Shown: piece by piece, positions 38,421 to 47,078 of the stretch | Layout of the letters: every line of letters begins with the position of its first letter | How positions within the stretch are numbered: position 1 is the stretch's first letter | Assembly: GCF_004798705.1 (NCBI RefSeq) | Contig: NZ_CP039290.1 | Location: 496,001 to 560,000, forward strand | Source: Arthrobacter sp. PAMC25564 | GTDB lineage: Bacteria > Actinomycetota > Actinomycetes > Actinomycetales > Micrococcaceae | DNA: 64,000 nt | Reading direction: 5' to 3' | Translations under genes and position numbers: made by a program | The notes under the pieces: model-generated | The model's input: the letters and a program-made list of their open reading frames with translations, nothing else | Told to the model about the DNA's origin: nothing | Databases searched by the model: none

Positions 38421-39527
38421 ATGGCTAGCAATTGGGACCGTCTGGACCCCGTCCTGCGCGCATCCGTGCAGGAAAACGTGGAACTCTACGAACGGGTGCG
38501 CCCTGCCCTGAAACTCATCACCCGCGAGGTCTTGCTGATGCTGCGGACCATGCTCAAGGGCACCGACGTGACGCCGCTGTTTGTCACCGGCCGCACCAAG
38601 ACGGTGGAGTCCTTCCGGGAAAAGATCTCGCGGACGGAGGAGCCGCTGGAACCCGGCGGCCCCCGGATCCTCAAGTTCCCGGACCCTTTCCGGACGCTCA
38701 ATGACATGGTGGGCATCCGGGTGATCACGAAGCTTCCGGCTGAGAACGCGGCGGTGGCCAACCTTATCAAGCGTCAGCGCCACCTCTTCGACTGCCGCGG
38801 GGACCGGGAGAAGGACATCGGTTCGATCGAGTCCGGGACCTACGGCTATTCCAGCCGGCACCTGATCCTGCGGACCATCCAGAACGAAGTGGTCAAGGAT
38901 TACCAGCAGGTCTTCAACCCGGACGTCCCGCCCAACGGCAGCTACTTCTTCGAATGCCAGATCCGCACGGTCTTTGCCCATGCCTGGAGCGAAATCGAGC
39001 ACGACATCCGGTTCAAGGCCGAGGATCCGCGCGCGTGGACACCGCACTTCGACCGCCAGTTCACCGCCACGGCGGCCATGCTGGAAACGGTGGAGAGCGC
39101 ATTCTCGGACCTCCACGACCGCTACGAAGAGGTCCGCAGCTACTGGGACATGGACGGCGAAGGCGCAGCCCAGCTCACGCCGAACCGGATCCGGGACGTC
39201 TGGCGCACCCTGCTGCCGCACGTGGACCGGAAGGTCGACGACGACTGGGGCTGGGCCGCGGAGCTGATGGCAGCCCACGGCCTCAACCAGACCATGCAGC
39301 TCGCCGGACTGCTCAGTGCCAACCGGATCACCGAAGTCCGCAAGGCCCTGGACCACCGCTACTCGCCCGGCCCGGACCGGCTGCTGGATGACCTGCTGCT
39401 CTGGCAGTACGGCACCGAGCACATTGAGCTCACCGCGGAACCGGCCGACGCCGTGCCGCACCCGCGGCGGGACAGCCTCCTGCGGCGGCTCAAGCAGATC
39501 GAGCGGTACCGGCTCACGCAAGGGTAG
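38421..39527 (+). CDS. Stand-alone RelA/SpoT-domain alarmone synthetase
   Basis: A 368-residue protein. Residues 40-215 are the RelA/SpoT nucleotidyltransferase: RTKTVESFREKISR, DMVGIRVI, GYSSRHLIL and FECQIRTVFAHAWSEIEHDI. There is no N-terminal HD hydrolase domain and no TGS/ACT regulatory region, so it could only make (p)ppGpp, not degrade it. The C-terminal 150 residues are helical and not assigned. It is longer than RelQ/RelP types (about 210-250 residues). A separate Rel protein is presumed elsewhere in the genome. Confidence 0.85.
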   Translation: MASNWDRLDPVLRASVQENVELYERVRPALKLITREVLLMLRTMLKGTDVTPLFVTGRTKTVESFREKISRTEEPLEPGGPRILKFPDPFRTLNDMVGIRVITKLPAENAAVANLIKRQRHLFDCRGDREKDIGSIESGTYGYSSRHLILRTIQNEVVKDYQQVFNPDVPPNGSYFFECQIRTVFAHAWSEIEHDIRFKAEDPRAWTPHFDRQFTATAAMLETVESAFSDLHDRYEEVRSYWDMDGEGAAQLTPNRIRDVWRTLLPHVDRKVDDDWGWAAELMAAHGLNQTMQLAGLLSANRITEVRKALDHRYSPGPDRLLDDLLLWQYGTEHIELTAEPADAVPHPRRDSLLRRLKQIERYRLTQG

Positions 39528-39553
39528 GGCTTGGCGCGCGCTGACCAGGAGCT

Positions 39554-39790
39554 GTGCCGGTTCTCCCCACTTCTGACGCCAGGACCCGCTGGGCCGGCCT
39601 CGTCGAGGAGGGCCTGGGCTACCTGACGGCAGGCAAGCGGGCCGACGATCCCGAGGTCCGCGACCTCGTCCGGAGCTGGGACGAGGTCGGCTCAATGTTC
39701 CACAGCGCGGAGGATTTCCTCTGGGCGATGCGCAAGTTCCCCGGCGCTACCGGAATACCGGCTGCGTCAGGGAATGTGCGCATCATGAAG
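39554..39790 (+). pseudogene. Possible TipAS/MerR-type C-terminal fragment
   Basis: About 80 residues from GTG 39554 (RWAGLVEEGLGYLTAGKRAD, then PEVRDLVRSWDEV) resemble the antibiotic-binding TipAS domain at the C-terminus of some MerR regulators. No N-terminal DNA-binding part is present. The open frame then runs antisense into the MFS gene, so the true end is unclear. I treat it as a degraded fragment. Confidence 0.3.
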
Positions 39791-39816
39791 GACCGTGACC
39801 GCCTTGGGGACGCGGT

Positions 39817-41265
39817 TCAGCCCAGGTGGACGGGGGCGTCGCCTTCGGTTCCGCTGAACTTCTTGCGGTCGATGTTGATGAGCAGCAGGGCGATCGGGGC
39901 GATCAGGATGGCGACTCCGGCGGCCCAGAGAAAGACCGCCGCATAGCCGGTGCTGAGCGCCGCCAACGAGACGCCACCGGCGGTGGCCGCGGCAGCGACG
40001 GTGCTGAAGAAGGCAATCCCCAGGGAGCCGCCGATCTGCTGAGACGCGTTGACCAAGGCACTGGCAACGCCCGAATCATCCTTGTCCACGCCGAACAGGG
40101 CCAGGTTCTGCATCGGAACGAAGACCATCCCCAGGCCCGCGCCCATCAGAAGCAGGGCAGGCAGCATGTTGACGACGTAGCTGCCGTCCGCACCCACCTG
40201 GGTGAGCCACAGCATGGCGGACGCCATGAAGACCGGGCCGAGTGCCGTGGGGATCTTTGCGCCCAGTTTCGGCAGGTTCTTCGCGACGAGCGCTGCCGTG
40301 ATGAGCACCGCCACCGTCATGGGCAGGGAGGCAAGACCGGCGAGGAAGGGTGCAAACCCGAGAACGATCTGGATGTAGAAGTTGATGAACAGGACGCCGC
40401 CGATGAGCACCGCACCGGACAGGAACGAGGCCAGGAACGCCGCTCCGCGGTTGCGTTCGGTTGCCACGCGCAGCGGCAGGAGCGGGTGCTTGACTTTCCG
40501 TTCGACGACGACGAACAGCACCATCAGAACGACGCCGGCGAGGATAAAGCCCCAGGCTTCGGGGGCGTCCCAGCCGTGCTCCGCGTTGGTGAAACCGTAG
40601 ACCAGGGACCCCAGGCCCAGCGCGGCCAGCACAACGCCGGGCCAGTCGTACTTGGTGGACCCCTGGGCCTTGCTTTCGCTGACGAGTGACCACACGCCGA
40701 CGAGGGCGATGGCGGCGATCGGCACATTAACGAAGAAGCACCAGCGCCAGGTCACGTGTTCGGTCAGGAACCCGCCCAGCAGGACGCCGGCGGCGGCGCC
40801 GACGCCGGTGATGGAGCCGAAGATCGCGAACGCCGTGCCACGGTCCTTGCCGCCGGGGAACGCGACGGTCAGGAGCGCCAGCGCGGCCGGAGCCAGCAGC
40901 GCCGCGAACACACCCTGCAGCGCCCGGGCGCTGATCAGTTCCCACGGCTGTTGTGCGATGCCGCCGATGAGGGACGCGAGGGCAAAACCCGCCGCGGCCA
41001 CGATGAAGGTCCGCTTCCGTCCCCAGAAATCCGCGATGCGCCCGCCGAGCAGCAGGAAAGCACCGAAGACCAGCGCGTAGGCCGTGACCACCCAGGAACG
41101 CGTCGAATCGCTGATCCCCATCTCGGTCTGGAGACGCGGCAGCGCCAGGTTCACGATCGTTCCGTCCAGCACGACCATGAATTGCGCCAGGGCCAGGAAC
41201 ACCAGCGCTCCCCAGACCGGCCGGCTGCCCTGCTGCACGCCCGCGTTTGCCAACTGTGTCGCCAC
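39817..41265 (-). CDS. DHA2-family (14-helix) drug efflux MFS transporter
   Basis: About 482 residues from GTG 41265, which has GGAG at 5-bp spacing; the TTG at 41283 is less likely. Helix 1 has FMVVLDGTIVNLALPRL, the DHA2 motif D1 of EmrB/QacA proteins, and loop 2-3 has GGRIADFWGRKRTF. Proton-driven export of drugs or dyes is the likely role. A perfect operator palindrome lies 20-47 bp upstream of the start and a MarR gene directly precedes it, so drug-induced derepression is likely. Confidence 0.88.
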   Translation of the reverse strand: MATQLANAGVQQGSRPVWGALVFLALAQFMVVLDGTIVNLALPRLQTEMGISDSTRSWVVTAYALVFGAFLLLGGRIADFWGRKRTFIVAAAGFALASLIGGIAQQPWELISARALQGVFAALLAPAALALLTVAFPGGKDRGTAFAIFGSITGVGAAAGVLLGGFLTEHVTWRWCFFVNVPIAAIALVGVWSLVSESKAQGSTKYDWPGVVLAALGLGSLVYGFTNAEHGWDAPEAWGFILAGVVLMVLFVVVERKVKHPLLPLRVATERNRGAAFLASFLSGAVLIGGVLFINFYIQIVLGFAPFLAGLASLPMTVAVLITAALVAKNLPKLGAKIPTALGPVFMASAMLWLTQVGADGSYVVNMLPALLLMGAGLGMVFVPMQNLALFGVDKDDSGVASALVNASQQIGGSLGIAFFSTVAAAATAGGVSLAALSTGYAAVFLWAAGVAILIAPIALLLINIDRKKFSGTEGDAPVHLG

Positions 41266-41284
41266 GCTGTCTCCATTCTTCAAG

Positions 41285-41312
41285 GTAATTATACTTATAC
41301 AAGTATAATTAC
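41285..41312 (-). promoter_or_regulatory. MarR operator upstream of the DHA2 exporter
   Basis: A perfect 28-bp inverted repeat: GTAATTATACTT (41285-41296), ATAC, AAGTATAATTAC (41301-41312). It is the most AT-rich feature of the region and contains TATAAT in both directions, so binding would cover the promoter. It lies between the MarR stop and the exporter start. Confidence 0.75.
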
Positions 41313-41355
41313 TGGAGGAAAGTGATCACGTCCGGAATTGAAGTGACGGGGGTGA

Positions 41356-41829
41356 CTACTCGGGTTCGGCGAGGACCGCGGCGAGCCGCTGCAGGGCCGG
41401 TAGGCTGGCGGCTATTTGCTCGCGTTCCGCCGGCAACAGACGGGAACTCGCGGAGGCCAGCGCTTCCGCCCACGCGCCCTCGAGCAGCGCTTTGATGCGC
41501 TGGGACTCCGCCGTCGGATGCAGGGCGACATAACGCTTGTCAGCCGCGTCGCGCGTACGGGTGACAAGATTTCCGGCCACGAGCTCGCGCAACTGCACGC
41601 TGACATTGCTGAATTGCCGGCCCAGGCGGGAGGCGACCTCGGCGACGGTGATCCCCGGATGGCTTTCGATGACCCGGAGGATTTCGAGCACACCGTTTGA
41701 CAGTGGCCGGACTCCCGTATCGTTGTGGGATTTCCGGCGGACATCGGAGGAGATGTCGAGCAGCGCCACGGCCAGGGCCCGGTGGTCCATGGCTTGTGCC
41801 GGCGTTGTGCTTGCTTCAACACTTTCCAT
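41356..41829 (-). CDS. MarR-family regulator
   Basis: A 157-residue protein with the MarR winged helix: HPGITVAEVASRLGRQFSNV near residues 57-76 and the wing TRTRDAADKRYVALHPT near 90-106. Flanking helices form the dimer. It is the gene upstream of the DHA2 exporter on the same strand, and the perfect palindrome between them is its likely operator. ATG at 41829. Confidence 0.88.
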   Translation of the reverse strand: MESVEASTTPAQAMDHRALAVALLDISSDVRRKSHNDTGVRPLSNGVLEILRVIESHPGITVAEVASRLGRQFSNVSVQLRELVAGNLVTRTRDAADKRYVALHPTAESQRIKALLEGAWAEALASASSRLLPAEREQIAASLPALQRLAAVLAEPE

Positions 41830-42041
41830 TCCATAAGCATAGGCGCGGGGCCGGGAGGGCTTCCGGGGTCACCGCCGCGATGACGGGACTGGCCGGCGGA
41901 ACAGTGCCTGCCGCGTTCAATAATTCATCTGATGCATTTAACGGATAATCAATATTCATTTGCCGAACTATATGGCCGCTGTCACACTTTTGGGACGGGG
42001 CTGGCAACGTAGCCACACCCTGGACACACCCGGAGGAAGAA
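41830..42041 (+). promoter_or_regulatory. Promoter region of the ferredoxin/reductase pair
   Basis: This 212-bp gap separates the divergent MarR and ferredoxin genes. Bases 41915-41975 are AT-rich with repeated ATTCAT/ATTCATT elements and are the probable promoter. No clear -35/-10 pair or operator is assigned. Confidence 0.3.
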
Positions 42042-42230
42042 ATGAAGATTGTCCTTGATCGGCCGCGCTGTGAAGGCCACGGCCTGTGCGAGGAAGCCGC
42101 GCCGCAGCTGATGCATTTGGACGACGATGGCGAACTGGTCCTGGACGTCGAGGCCGTTGACAATGGCGACCTCGAAGCCGCGAAGGCCGCCGTCCGCGTC
42201 TGCCCGGTTGCCGCGCTCCGCGTGGCCTGA
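42042..42230 (+). CDS. Small [3Fe-4S]-type ferredoxin with a His in the cluster motif
   Basis: A 62-residue protein of the P450-partner ferredoxin type. Cluster motif C10-E-G-H13-G-L-C16 and a distal C54-P are present; His occupies the second position where a Cys is found in 4Fe-4S proteins. This CxxHxxC form is known among actinobacterial P450 ferredoxins. GGAGGAAGAA precedes the ATG. Only 2 bp separate its stop from the reductase start. No P450 gene is in the window. Confidence 0.88.
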   Translation: MKIVLDRPRCEGHGLCEEAAPQLMHLDDDGELVLDVEAVDNGDLEAAKAAVRVCPVAALRVA

Positions 42231-42232
42231 CG

Positions 42233-43414
42233 ATGCAGCCACTGAAACGTGTCGTCGTTGTGGGCAACGGAATCGCCGGCCTCACCACAAGCGATTCCTT
42301 GAGGGCCGCCGGTTTCGACGGCGAACTCACCATCGTGGGCGACGAGAACCATGCGCCGTACAGCCGGCCCGCGCTGTCCAAAGCCGCGCTCCTGGACGGC
42401 GGGGAGATGACATCCCATCATCTTCCGCCCTCAGGTCACGGGGCACAGGAGATCCTTGGCGTGAGCGCCTCGCGGCTCGATGTCGCCCGGAAGGCCGTGA
42501 TTCTCGACGACGGCACGGACGTTCCGTACGACGCCGTCGTCATCGCCACCGGCTCGCGTGCACGGCGGCTGGGCAACGCTGACCTTGACGGCCCTGAGGT
42601 GGAGCAGCTGACGCTGCGCAACCTCGAGGACGCGCTCACCCTCCGGAAACGGCTCATCAGCAAGCCCTCGGTCGTTGTCCTCGGTGGCGGCGCACTCGGG
42701 ATGGAGATCGCCTCCGGTTGCCTCTCCGCGGGGTGCGAGGTCACCCTCGTGTCGCGCGACCGTCCGCTGGTCCAGCAGCTCGGTCCTTACCTGTCAGATG
42801 TCTTCGTCGCTTCAGCCCACCGCGATGGGCTGAAGGTCGCGTCGTCCCGGGCGGTCGGACTGCGCGATGCCGGCGGGCACCGCCAGGTACTGCTCGCCGA
42901 CGGTTCGGTCATCGAGGCTGAACTCGTGATCAGCGCAGTAGGAGACGTACCCAACCTTGAGTGGCTGTCGACCAGCGGGCTCCTGAGCAACGGAAGGCTC
43001 GAAGTCGACACCCGCGGGCGGCTTCGGCCCGACGTTGTCGCCGCGGGAGATGTTGCAGCGTTCCCGACCCGGCATGGCATCCGTCGGGTCCCGCTGTGGA
43101 CGAGCGCCATCGAGCAGAGCAAGGTCGGGGCGCTGGCACTGGTCCAGGGCGATGACGCCCCGGAGCTCGACTTCCAGCCGTACTTCTGGACCGAACAGTT
43201 CGGCCTCAATCTGAAGGCGAGCGGCTTCCTTCCCCTGGCAGGCCCGCCAGGATTCGTCGAAGGCAATCCTCATGACGGCCCGGCCCTCATGCGCTGGTCC
43301 CACGAGGACGGTTCGGGCACCGCGGTGGCGATCAATTACCGGATCCCCATTCCCAAGCTGCGCCGGCTCAGCAACACCGCCCCGGCAGCGGCGCCCCCGC
43401 TGACTAATCGGTGA
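42233..43414 (+). CDS. FAD-dependent ferredoxin reductase
   Basis: A 393-residue Rhodocoxin/putidaredoxin-reductase type flavoprotein. The N-terminal FAD motif VVVVGNGIAGLTTSDSL, the NAD motif VVVLGGGALGMEIAS near residue 145 and the second FAD site AAGDVAAFP near residue 275 are all present. It would reduce the preceding ferredoxin from NAD(P)H. The pair is evidently one transcription unit. Its end overlaps the convergent TetR gene by 11 bp. Confidence 0.9.
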   Translation: MQPLKRVVVVGNGIAGLTTSDSLRAAGFDGELTIVGDENHAPYSRPALSKAALLDGGEMTSHHLPPSGHGAQEILGVSASRLDVARKAVILDDGTDVPYDAVVIATGSRARRLGNADLDGPEVEQLTLRNLEDALTLRKRLISKPSVVVLGGGALGMEIASGCLSAGCEVTLVSRDRPLVQQLGPYLSDVFVASAHRDGLKVASSRAVGLRDAGGHRQVLLADGSVIEAELVISAVGDVPNLEWLSTSGLLSNGRLEVDTRGRLRPDVVAAGDVAAFPTRHGIRRVPLWTSAIEQSKVGALALVQGDDAPELDFQPYFWTEQFGLNLKASGFLPLAGPPGFVEGNPHDGPALMRWSHEDGSGTAVAINYRIPIPKLRRLSNTAPAAAPPLTNR

Positions 43415-43991
43415 GCAGGAAGCACCAGGTGTCAACCATCAGGTCCAGCGAGATGTCGCGGTCCACGGTCCAGCCGAGCCGCATCCACCGCCGCGAAATG
43501 AACTCCAGGTCGCCGAAGGCGAGCGAGCAGCGGACGCGTCGACTGGCCGGCTCGAACCGCCCGGCCCGGTCCAATCCGGCCTGCATCTCATCGATGGCGC
43601 CGTCGAACCACTCATCCAGGGCCGCCTGAATTTCAGGTTCACTCGCGGCAGCCTGATGCGCAGCAGTGACATAGGGGCGGATTTCGGCCCATTGCTCGAA
43701 CTTTCGCTCCAGCCACACCCTGATCTGCCCACGGTCGCCTGACTCCACCACCGACTGCAAGGACGGCGCATCCGCCGCCGTGAGCATCTCATTGGAGCGG
43801 GTGACAAGCGACTGCATGAGCTGCCCCTTGGAGGGGAAATGCGCGTAGAAGGTGGCCCTGGTGGTCCCGACACCGGCGGCAATGTCATCGACGGTCGTTG
43901 CCGCGTACCCCTTCCGTTCGAAGAGCTCCAGGGCCTTCTCGAGCAACAGCCGGCGGGTCATCTGTTTCTGAGCTTCTCTAATGCTTGCCAC
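43404..43991 (-). CDS. TetR-family regulator
   Basis: About 195 residues from GTG 43991 (VASIREAQKQMTRR); an upstream in-frame start at 44054 is weak. The TetR helix-turn-helix covers residues 12-55: RLLLEKALELFERKGYAATT, then VDDIAAGVGTTRATFYAHFP. The C-terminal ligand domain is typical in length. It is divergent from a drug exporter across a gap with a good operator, so it is the likely repressor of that exporter. Confidence 0.88.
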   Translation of the reverse strand: MASIREAQKQMTRRLLLEKALELFERKGYAATTVDDIAAGVGTTRATFYAHFPSKGQLMQSLVTRSNEMLTAADAPSLQSVVESGDRGQIRVWLERKFEQWAEIRPYVTAAHQAAASEPEIQAALDEWFDGAIDEMQAGLDRAGRFEPASRRVRCSLAFGDLEFISRRWMRLGWTVDRDISLDLMVDTWCFLLTD

Positions 43992-44074
43992 AAGGCCAGC
44001 GTAATGCAGGTGCGCTCCCCCATCTGGCGGGACGGTACGCGGCTCATGCCCCACCTGCCATCATACTGATAACT

Positions 44075-44106
44075 CACTTGACGCAATGTCTAGTGAACAG
44101 TAGCTT
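44075..44106 (+). promoter_or_regulatory. Exporter promoter with TetR-type operator
   Basis: CACTTGAC (44075-44082) and GTCTAGTG (44088-44095) form a 7-of-8 inverted repeat. It overlaps a -35 element TTGACG (44078-44083); TAGCTT at 44101-44106 is a possible -10 at 17-bp spacing. This position suits repression by the divergent TetR protein. Confidence 0.5.
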
Positions 44107-44167
44107 TGTAATAGACATCACATCGGTAACTCATCGCCGATTAAGCAAGAGAACAAAGGAGTTTTCC

Positions 44168-45835
44168 ATGAGTCACGATTCCGGGACCGTTCCACTCCAG
44201 ACCTACCCGCCGCAGCAGGCACCTCCTCCATCTGCACTGGCAGCGGCGGCATCACTCGCGCCCCTCCGTGTAAAGGGCACCCTCGCCGCTGCCGCCGTCG
44301 CCGTCATGATCGCGCAGATCGCCAACGCGCTGCCAGGATCCCTCAACGGGGTGTTCCAGCAGACGTTCAACACCGTGGGGTCACAGCTGACCTGGATCAC
44401 GGCAGCCTTCATGATCCCCGTGGTCGTGTTCGAGCTGACCTTCGGCCTGCTGGGCGACAAGCTCGGCCACAAGAAGCTCGTCATCGGCGGCTCCGCGCTG
44501 CTGGTTATCGGATCTCTGGTCTGCGCCCTGTCCGCCAGCATTGAGGGAATGTGGATCGGTTCGGCCCTGAACGGGCTCGGCGCGGGAGCCATCTTCCCCG
44601 CCTCCCTGGCCCTCGTCGCGGCCGTCACCACAAATGCGCGTGAGCGGGCCAGGGGCATCGCCATGTGGGCAGGCTTCCTGTCCGTGGGCGCGGCCCTGTC
44701 TCCGCTGCTCGGCGGCACTCTGGCCAGCCTTGGCTCATGGCGCGCGGCGTACATCGTGGTCGCCGTCCTCAGCGTCCTGACCGTGATCGTGGCGCTCCTC
44801 GTGGCGGCAGAACACAAGGCCGCCCAGGGCCGCAAGCCGGACTGGTGGGGCCAGATCACCTTTGCCCTCGGCCTGATCCTGGTCCTCTTCGGCCTGGTCC
44901 AGGGACCGGAAGACGGCTGGGGCGCGTCCCACGTCGTCTTCGCCTTCGTCGCCGGCATCGTCCTGCTGGCCGCGTTCGTCATCATCGAAACCCGCGTCAA
45001 GTCCCCGCTGCTGGATCTTCGGCTCTTCCTCAACCGCGGCTTCACGGTCTCCTCCATCGTCGCCGTCGTCGGCATGTTCGCATTCCTGGGCAGCCTGTTC
45101 TCCCTGAGCATGTGGCTCGGTCCGGTCCAGCACCAGAGCCCGCTCAACGTGGGCCTGCTGTTCCTCCTGCTGCAGGGCCCCACCTTCGTCCTGGTTCCGC
45201 TGATCTCCCGGCTGCTCACCCGCGTCGCAGGCCGCTGGCTGCTGACCGCTGGCTTCTTCCTGATGACCATCGGTGCGCTGATGGCCTCGGCCCTGGATGT
45301 CACCAACATGAGCATGACCCCATTCATGGCCCCGGCCCTGCTGATCGGGGTCGGCTTCGCCCTGACGCTCAGCCCGATGACGGCCATTGCCTTGAACACC
45401 GTCCCGCTGCACCTGGCCGGCATGGCCAGCGCCACCACCAACCTGCTCCGCGACCTGGGCTTCGCCCTCGGCCCCGTGCTGGCCGGCGCCGTGGCCCTGA
45501 GCGCGGCCGGAGCCCGGCTGGGTGCCGCCCTTCCGGGTGCCGGCCTTCCCGCTGACCAGGCGGGAGCAGCCGCGGCCATCGCCCAGGCCGGCGGCCCCAT
45601 CGCGCTCAACAGCCTGCCGCCGGGAGCTCCCGGCTCCGCAGCGCACGAAATAGCACTGCTGGCCCTCGGAAACGGCTTCTCCCAGGCATTCCTCGTGTGT
45701 GCCATCGCGGCAGGTGCAGCAGCGCTGCTCACCCTGATCGGCCTGCACGGGGTGCGCGACACCCAGCCCGACGCCGAGGCCTTCGTCGACCCGCTGCGGG
45801 ACCCCTCTGAAACCGGAGCCGTCGCGGCACACTAG
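44168..45835 (+). CDS. DHA2-type MFS efflux transporter
   Basis: About 555 residues from ATG 44168, preceded by AAAGGAG; the frame extends upstream to 43985 without support. It has a Pro/Ala-rich N-terminal 35 residues, 14 predicted helices, a motif A-like loop (GDKLGHKKLVIGG) and a long Ala/Gly/Pro-rich extracytoplasmic loop near residue 480. It is probably a drug or metabolite exporter under the divergent TetR regulator. It is distinct from the MarR-linked exporter. Confidence 0.88.
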   Translation: MSHDSGTVPLQTYPPQQAPPPSALAAAASLAPLRVKGTLAAAAVAVMIAQIANALPGSLNGVFQQTFNTVGSQLTWITAAFMIPVVVFELTFGLLGDKLGHKKLVIGGSALLVIGSLVCALSASIEGMWIGSALNGLGAGAIFPASLALVAAVTTNARERARGIAMWAGFLSVGAALSPLLGGTLASLGSWRAAYIVVAVLSVLTVIVALLVAAEHKAAQGRKPDWWGQITFALGLILVLFGLVQGPEDGWGASHVVFAFVAGIVLLAAFVIIETRVKSPLLDLRLFLNRGFTVSSIVAVVGMFAFLGSLFSLSMWLGPVQHQSPLNVGLLFLLLQGPTFVLVPLISRLLTRVAGRWLLTAGFFLMTIGALMASALDVTNMSMTPFMAPALLIGVGFALTLSPMTAIALNTVPLHLAGMASATTNLLRDLGFALGPVLAGAVALSAAGARLGAALPGAGLPADQAGAAAAIAQAGGPIALNSLPPGAPGSAAHEIALLALGNGFSQAFLVCAIAAGAAALLTLIGLHGVRDTQPDAEAFVDPLRDPSETGAVAAH

Positions 45836-45857
45836 TCAGGTCCGGGGCCGGGAGCCT

Positions 45858-45953
45858 GCGTTCCTGCCCGGTAGCTGACCGGTCGCCCGGCGTGCCACCA
45901 AGGACACGCCCGGGCTTTTCAGCGTCCGGGCCGAAGCAACCGGGCAGGAACGC
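45858..45953. repeat. Nested inverted repeat enclosing a terminator
   Basis: Outer arms 45858-45872 and 45939-45953 are a perfect 15-bp match (GCGTTCCTGCCCGGT / ACCGGGCAGGAACGC). They enclose the smaller terminator hairpin at 45885-45919. The whole 96-bp unit lies between the exporter stop and the BASS gene. No transposase or direct repeats are seen at its ends. Confidence 0.7.
45885..45919 (+). terminator. Rho-independent terminator after the DHA2 exporter
   Basis: GCCCGGCGTG (45885-45894) pairs with CACGCCCGGGC (45905-45915) with a one-base bulge, followed by TTTT. It lies 50 bp after the exporter stop codon on the plus strand. Confidence 0.75.
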
Positions 45954-46040
45954 GGGCGAGCGGCGAAAGTAATCTGACATACTTTTCCGGGCTGCGGTCA
46001 TGAACTGGCCACGGTCCGGCCGCGGTGGAACCATACTTGG

Positions 46041-47078
46041 ATGCTTGAGGCAACTAAATCCCCCACATCCCTCCTGAAACCCAGCACCGACACTGGCGTT
46101 CCGGCCAATCCCGCCCTGGCCGCCGAGGCAAGGATTGCCCGCGTCGCGGTGACCGTCTTCCCGATCCTGGTGGTGCTGGCCGGCGTGGCCGGTTTCCTCC
46201 TGCCGGGCGCGTTCAAACCCCTGGCACCGGGCGTTCCGTACCTGCTGGGCATCATCATGTTCTGCATGGGCCTGACCCTGACGCCGCCGGACTTCGCCTC
46301 CGTGGCCAAGCGGCCCTGGGCCGTCGTCCTGGGCATCGTTGCGCACTACGTCATCATGCCCGGCGCCGGCTGGGTGATCGCCGTCGGCCTCCACTTGGAA
46401 CCGGAACTGGCCGTGGGCCTGATCCTGGTAGGCTGCGCCCCGTCCGGCACGGCTTCCAACGTTATGGCGTTCCTGGCCAAGGGCGACGTTGCCCTTTCCG
46501 TGGCAGTCGCCTCCGTTTCCACCCTGATCGCCCCGGTTGTGACACCGCTGCTGGTGCTGTTCCTGGCCGGTTCCTTCCTGGACATCGACGCCGGCGGCAT
46601 GGTGCTGGACATCGTCAAGACCGTGCTCCTGCCGGTGATCGCAGGCCTTTTGGCCAGGCTGTTCCTCAGGAAACTGGTGGCCAGGGTGCTGACGGCACTG
46701 CCGTGGGCCTCCGCCGTCGTGATTTCCCTGATCGTGGCGATCGTGGTGGCCGGAAGCGCCAGCAAGATCGTGGCCGCCGGCGGCATCGTCTTCCTCGCCG
46801 TGGTGCTCCACAACGGCTTCGGCCTGGGCCTGGGCTACCTCGCCGGGAAGCTGGGCCGCCTCGACGACAAGGCCCGCAGGGCATTGGCCTTCGAGGTCGG
46901 AATGCAGAACTCGGGCCTGGCCGCCACGCTGGCCACCGCCCACTTCAGCCCGCTGGCCGCCCTGCCGTCCGCCGTATTCTCGCTCTGGCACAACGTTTCG
47001 GGTGCGATCGTGGCAGCCTGGCTGGCCCGGCGCCCGCTGCGGGACGCTGAGAGGCCGGCACCCAGCCGCGGCGCTTAG
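46041..47078 (+). CDS. BASS-family bile acid:sodium symporter-like transporter
   Basis: A 345-residue protein with about 9-10 helices. The conserved BASS helix 4 block GCAPSGTASNVMAFLAKGD and the helix 9 block EVGMQNSGLAATLATAHF, which form the crossed Na+ site, are present. Bacterial members move keto acids, pantoate or other organic anions with Na+; the substrate is unknown here. The ATG at 46041 has only a weak ribosome site. It overlaps the convergent LacI gene by 4 bp. Confidence 0.9.
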   Translation: MLEATKSPTSLLKPSTDTGVPANPALAAEARIARVAVTVFPILVVLAGVAGFLLPGAFKPLAPGVPYLLGIIMFCMGLTLTPPDFASVAKRPWAVVLGIVAHYVIMPGAGWVIAVGLHLEPELAVGLILVGCAPSGTASNVMAFLAKGDVALSVAVASVSTLIAPVVTPLLVLFLAGSFLDIDAGGMVLDIVKTVLLPVIAGLLARLFLRKLVARVLTALPWASAVVISLIVAIVVAGSASKIVAAGGIVFLAVVLHNGFGLGLGYLAGKLGRLDDKARRALAFEVGMQNSGLAATLATAHFSPLAALPSAVFSLWHNVSGAIVAAWLARRPLRDAERPAPSRGA

